From Marsupella aquatica (taxonomy: Eukaryota > Marchantiophyta), in assembly GCA_973895155.1 (NCBI GenBank), contig OZ316895.1:7068001-7132000 (forward strand): a stretch of 64,000 bases of DNA, given 5' to 3'. Shown here one piece after another: positions 62,265 through 64,000 of this stretch (the stretch's first letter is position 1; every line of letters begins with the position of its first letter). The notes under the pieces are model-generated. The model was not told where the DNA came from. It made no database searches and saw nothing but the letters and a program-made list of their open reading frames with translations. A program made the position numbers and the translations under genes.

Positions 62265-62985
62265 TCTTCACTCACCTTTGACAAGTTCATTTGGGTTTGT
62301 GTTCCTTTGGGTTTGTGTTCCTTTGGGTTTGGTCTGTGCATTTTTCTGTATTGAGCTTGAGGCGTCATTTTCTTGTTTCTGTCCTTGTGGCCTTCTTTAA
62401 ATAGAGTATTTCTCTAAATAGAGGGTGTTTGTGCACGCACCTTTGACAAGTTGATTTGGGTTTGTGTTCCTTTGGGTTTGGTTTGTGGGTTTATGTGTAT
62501 TGAGCTGAGGCCTCGTTTTCTTGTTTCTGCCTCATTTCCTTATTTCTGTCCTCGTGGCCTTCTTTAAATAGAGGGTGTTGGCCTTCTCTAAATAGAGGGT
62601 GTTTGTGCACTCACCTTTGACAAGTTGATTTGGGTTTGTGTTCCTTTTGGTTTGGTTTGTGCATTTTTGTGTATTGAGCTGAGGCCTCATTTTCTTGTTT
62701 CTGTCCTTGAGGCTTTCAATTGCAGCCTTCTTTAAATAGAGGGTGTGTTTGCCTTCTTTAAATAGAGGGGGTGTTTGTGCACTCACCTTTGACTGGTTGG
62801 TTTGAGTTTGTGTTCCTTTGGGTTTGTGTTCCTTTGGGTTTGTGGGTTTGAGGCCCCATTTTCTTGTTTCTGTCCTTGTGGACTTCTTTAAATAGAGGGA
62901 ATTTGTCCTGTTTTTTTAATTAAAGTGAGGCCTTATTCTCTTGTTTTTGTCCTTGTGGCCTTTTTTAAATAGAAGATGTTTGTCA
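62265..62985. repeat. Tandem repeats upstream of TERT, unit about 130-170 bp
   Basis: Four to five units built from CTCACCTTTGACAAGTTGAT, TTGGGTTTGTGTTCC (itself doubled or tripled), TGTATTGAGCTGAGGCCTC, TTTTCTTGTTTCTGTCC and CTTCTTTAAATAGAGGGTGTT. Copies differ in the number of the short GGGTTTGTGTTCCTTT module. It begins about 550 bases upstream of the TERT ATG. Confidence 0.85.
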
Positions 62986-64000
62986 TCTTCATAGGACTCA
63001 AGCTTCTGCTATTCTTTGTAAAGCAAAGCACTTGGTTCCGGGGCCACTATACAGATTTCTTTGTGTGACCCTCCTATGCAGTTCACTCCGGAGCTCTACT
63101 AGGCTATCCAGTTTTCTGCCTAATAGGGTTTTAGTCTACTTGGCTACTTAGTGGACTTTTAGTTCTTTTGTGGTTCCAAGGGACTCTTGCTGGTTGGATC
63201 TCTTAGGTCATCTTTGTTAGGAATTGACTCAAGTTCCTGACTTTAGTTAGTCTGGCCTTACTAGGGTTAGTTGACCCTTGGTTAGTTTAAGATCAAATCC
63301 ACTTATTTAAGCCCACACATATTAGTCCCCCTTGGGGGGGGGGGGGTATAGGTTGGAGGGAGAGCATCTTCTCTCTCATTCTTCACATGTATTTTCTCAT
63401 GAATCATTCTTACAACCTTGGGGTCTTTCCCTTTTCCGTCTTTGGCCTTTGGGAATCTGCCTTCCGGTTTGGCACTTTCATACTATGGCACCAAGCATTT
63501 TTTATGAAGAAAACATAGTCAAGATTTGGATCAGTTTATTATGAAGATCCTCTTCTACTTTTACTAAGATTAGTAAAATTTTAAAAATCTCTTAGGTCTT
63601 TGAGTGTATTAGGGCACACAATGCCCTGTAAAAACAGGACTTTAGTACACACATAACAAGTTGGTTTGTTCTCAATATTTGTCATGTTCAGTAACACATT
63701 TTTTGTCTGATTTTATTTTAAAAAGTGAAATTAAATAATTATCCCCACAAGTTGCCAGATTCTGATATCTTGTTGGGGCTAATTAAATTGGATTTATTTG
63801 CAGTAAATGACTAAGGTAGATTGCCACTCTTTCAACCAAGGCCAATCACAATAAGGTTGATCAGCGCAGCTCCTATGAGCAAATATAAGGCAATGCATAG
63901 TCAGGGTGAATGTGGCACCATTTCTTGTCAGGGTGGAGAGTACACATGATTTCGTCGTGGCAGCTTTTCATGCCCGTGTTTGGGTGGCTGGCCGTGGTCC
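62986..64000. other. Non-coding, possibly part of an LTR retrotransposon end
   Basis: No gene. 63211 begins TGTTAGGAATTGACTCAAG, a TATA-like CTTATTTAAG lies at about 63303, and GTAACA occurs at 63693. TG and CA ends with an internal TATA would suit an LTR. I find no primer-binding site after it and no second LTR, so this stays weak. A run of about 14 G is at about 63337-63350. Confidence 0.3.

Noticed and set aside
63211-63693. Solo LTR
   Set aside because: TG...CA ends and a TATA-like site are suggestive, but no target duplication, primer-binding site or partner LTR could be seen.
1-64000. tRNA, rRNA or snRNA genes
   Set aside because: I looked for B-box-like GGTTCGAxTCC and cloverleaf arms by eye and found none convincing. 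A tRNAscan or Rfam search would settle it.

Overview
The window looks like nuclear DNA of a land plant, most likely a bryophyte or lycophyte. The evidence is spliced genes with GT-AG introns of about 50-780 bases, plant-type families (telomerase reverse transcriptase, PHD/RS protein, DExH helicase, a universal stress protein relic) and long AT-rich intergenic tracts full of small transposons and tandem repeats. The species cannot be named from sequence alone.

Layout. 1-4728 (minus) is a DExH-box helicase gene that runs off the left edge. A decayed universal-stress-protein relic sits beside its start. 5.7-19 kb is mostly intergenic, with a probable NB-ARC relic (11.5-13.0 kb), a Harbinger-like MITE (17.5 kb) and a tandemly duplicated block before the next gene. 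20662-27877 (plus) is a six-exon gene for a protein of about 1687 residues with two PHD-type zinc fingers and an RS-rich tail. 31.1 kb (minus) and 51.25 kb (plus) hold two short paralogous genes ending in a shared VVNYFPSG motif. Between them is a block of about 17 kb of mobile DNA: a foldback element, a frame-broken transposase-like gene with tandem repeats at its 5' side, a decayed multidomain gene (ParB-like, DNA-methylase-like, FCP1-phosphatase-like), a zinc-finger relic and a coiled-coil relic. 53370-61708 (minus) is a complete 12-exon TERT gene; all exon phases close to give 1795 residues, unusually large. Tandem repeats lie upstream of it.

Most unusual: the decayed gene at 38.8-45.8 kb. 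Two of its introns carry ten copies of a GC-rich hairpin (GCCTCGCCC, 3-base loop, GGGCGAGGC). Its reading frame is kept over about 5.7 kb apart from seven nonsense codons and one clean 668-bp MITE insertion, whose removal with one copy of its 5-bp target duplication restores the frame. It may represent a little-known family of plant nuclear mobile genes.

All domain calls come from motif reading; no search was run. Exon borders come from GT/AG (once GC/AG) signals plus phase and family continuity.
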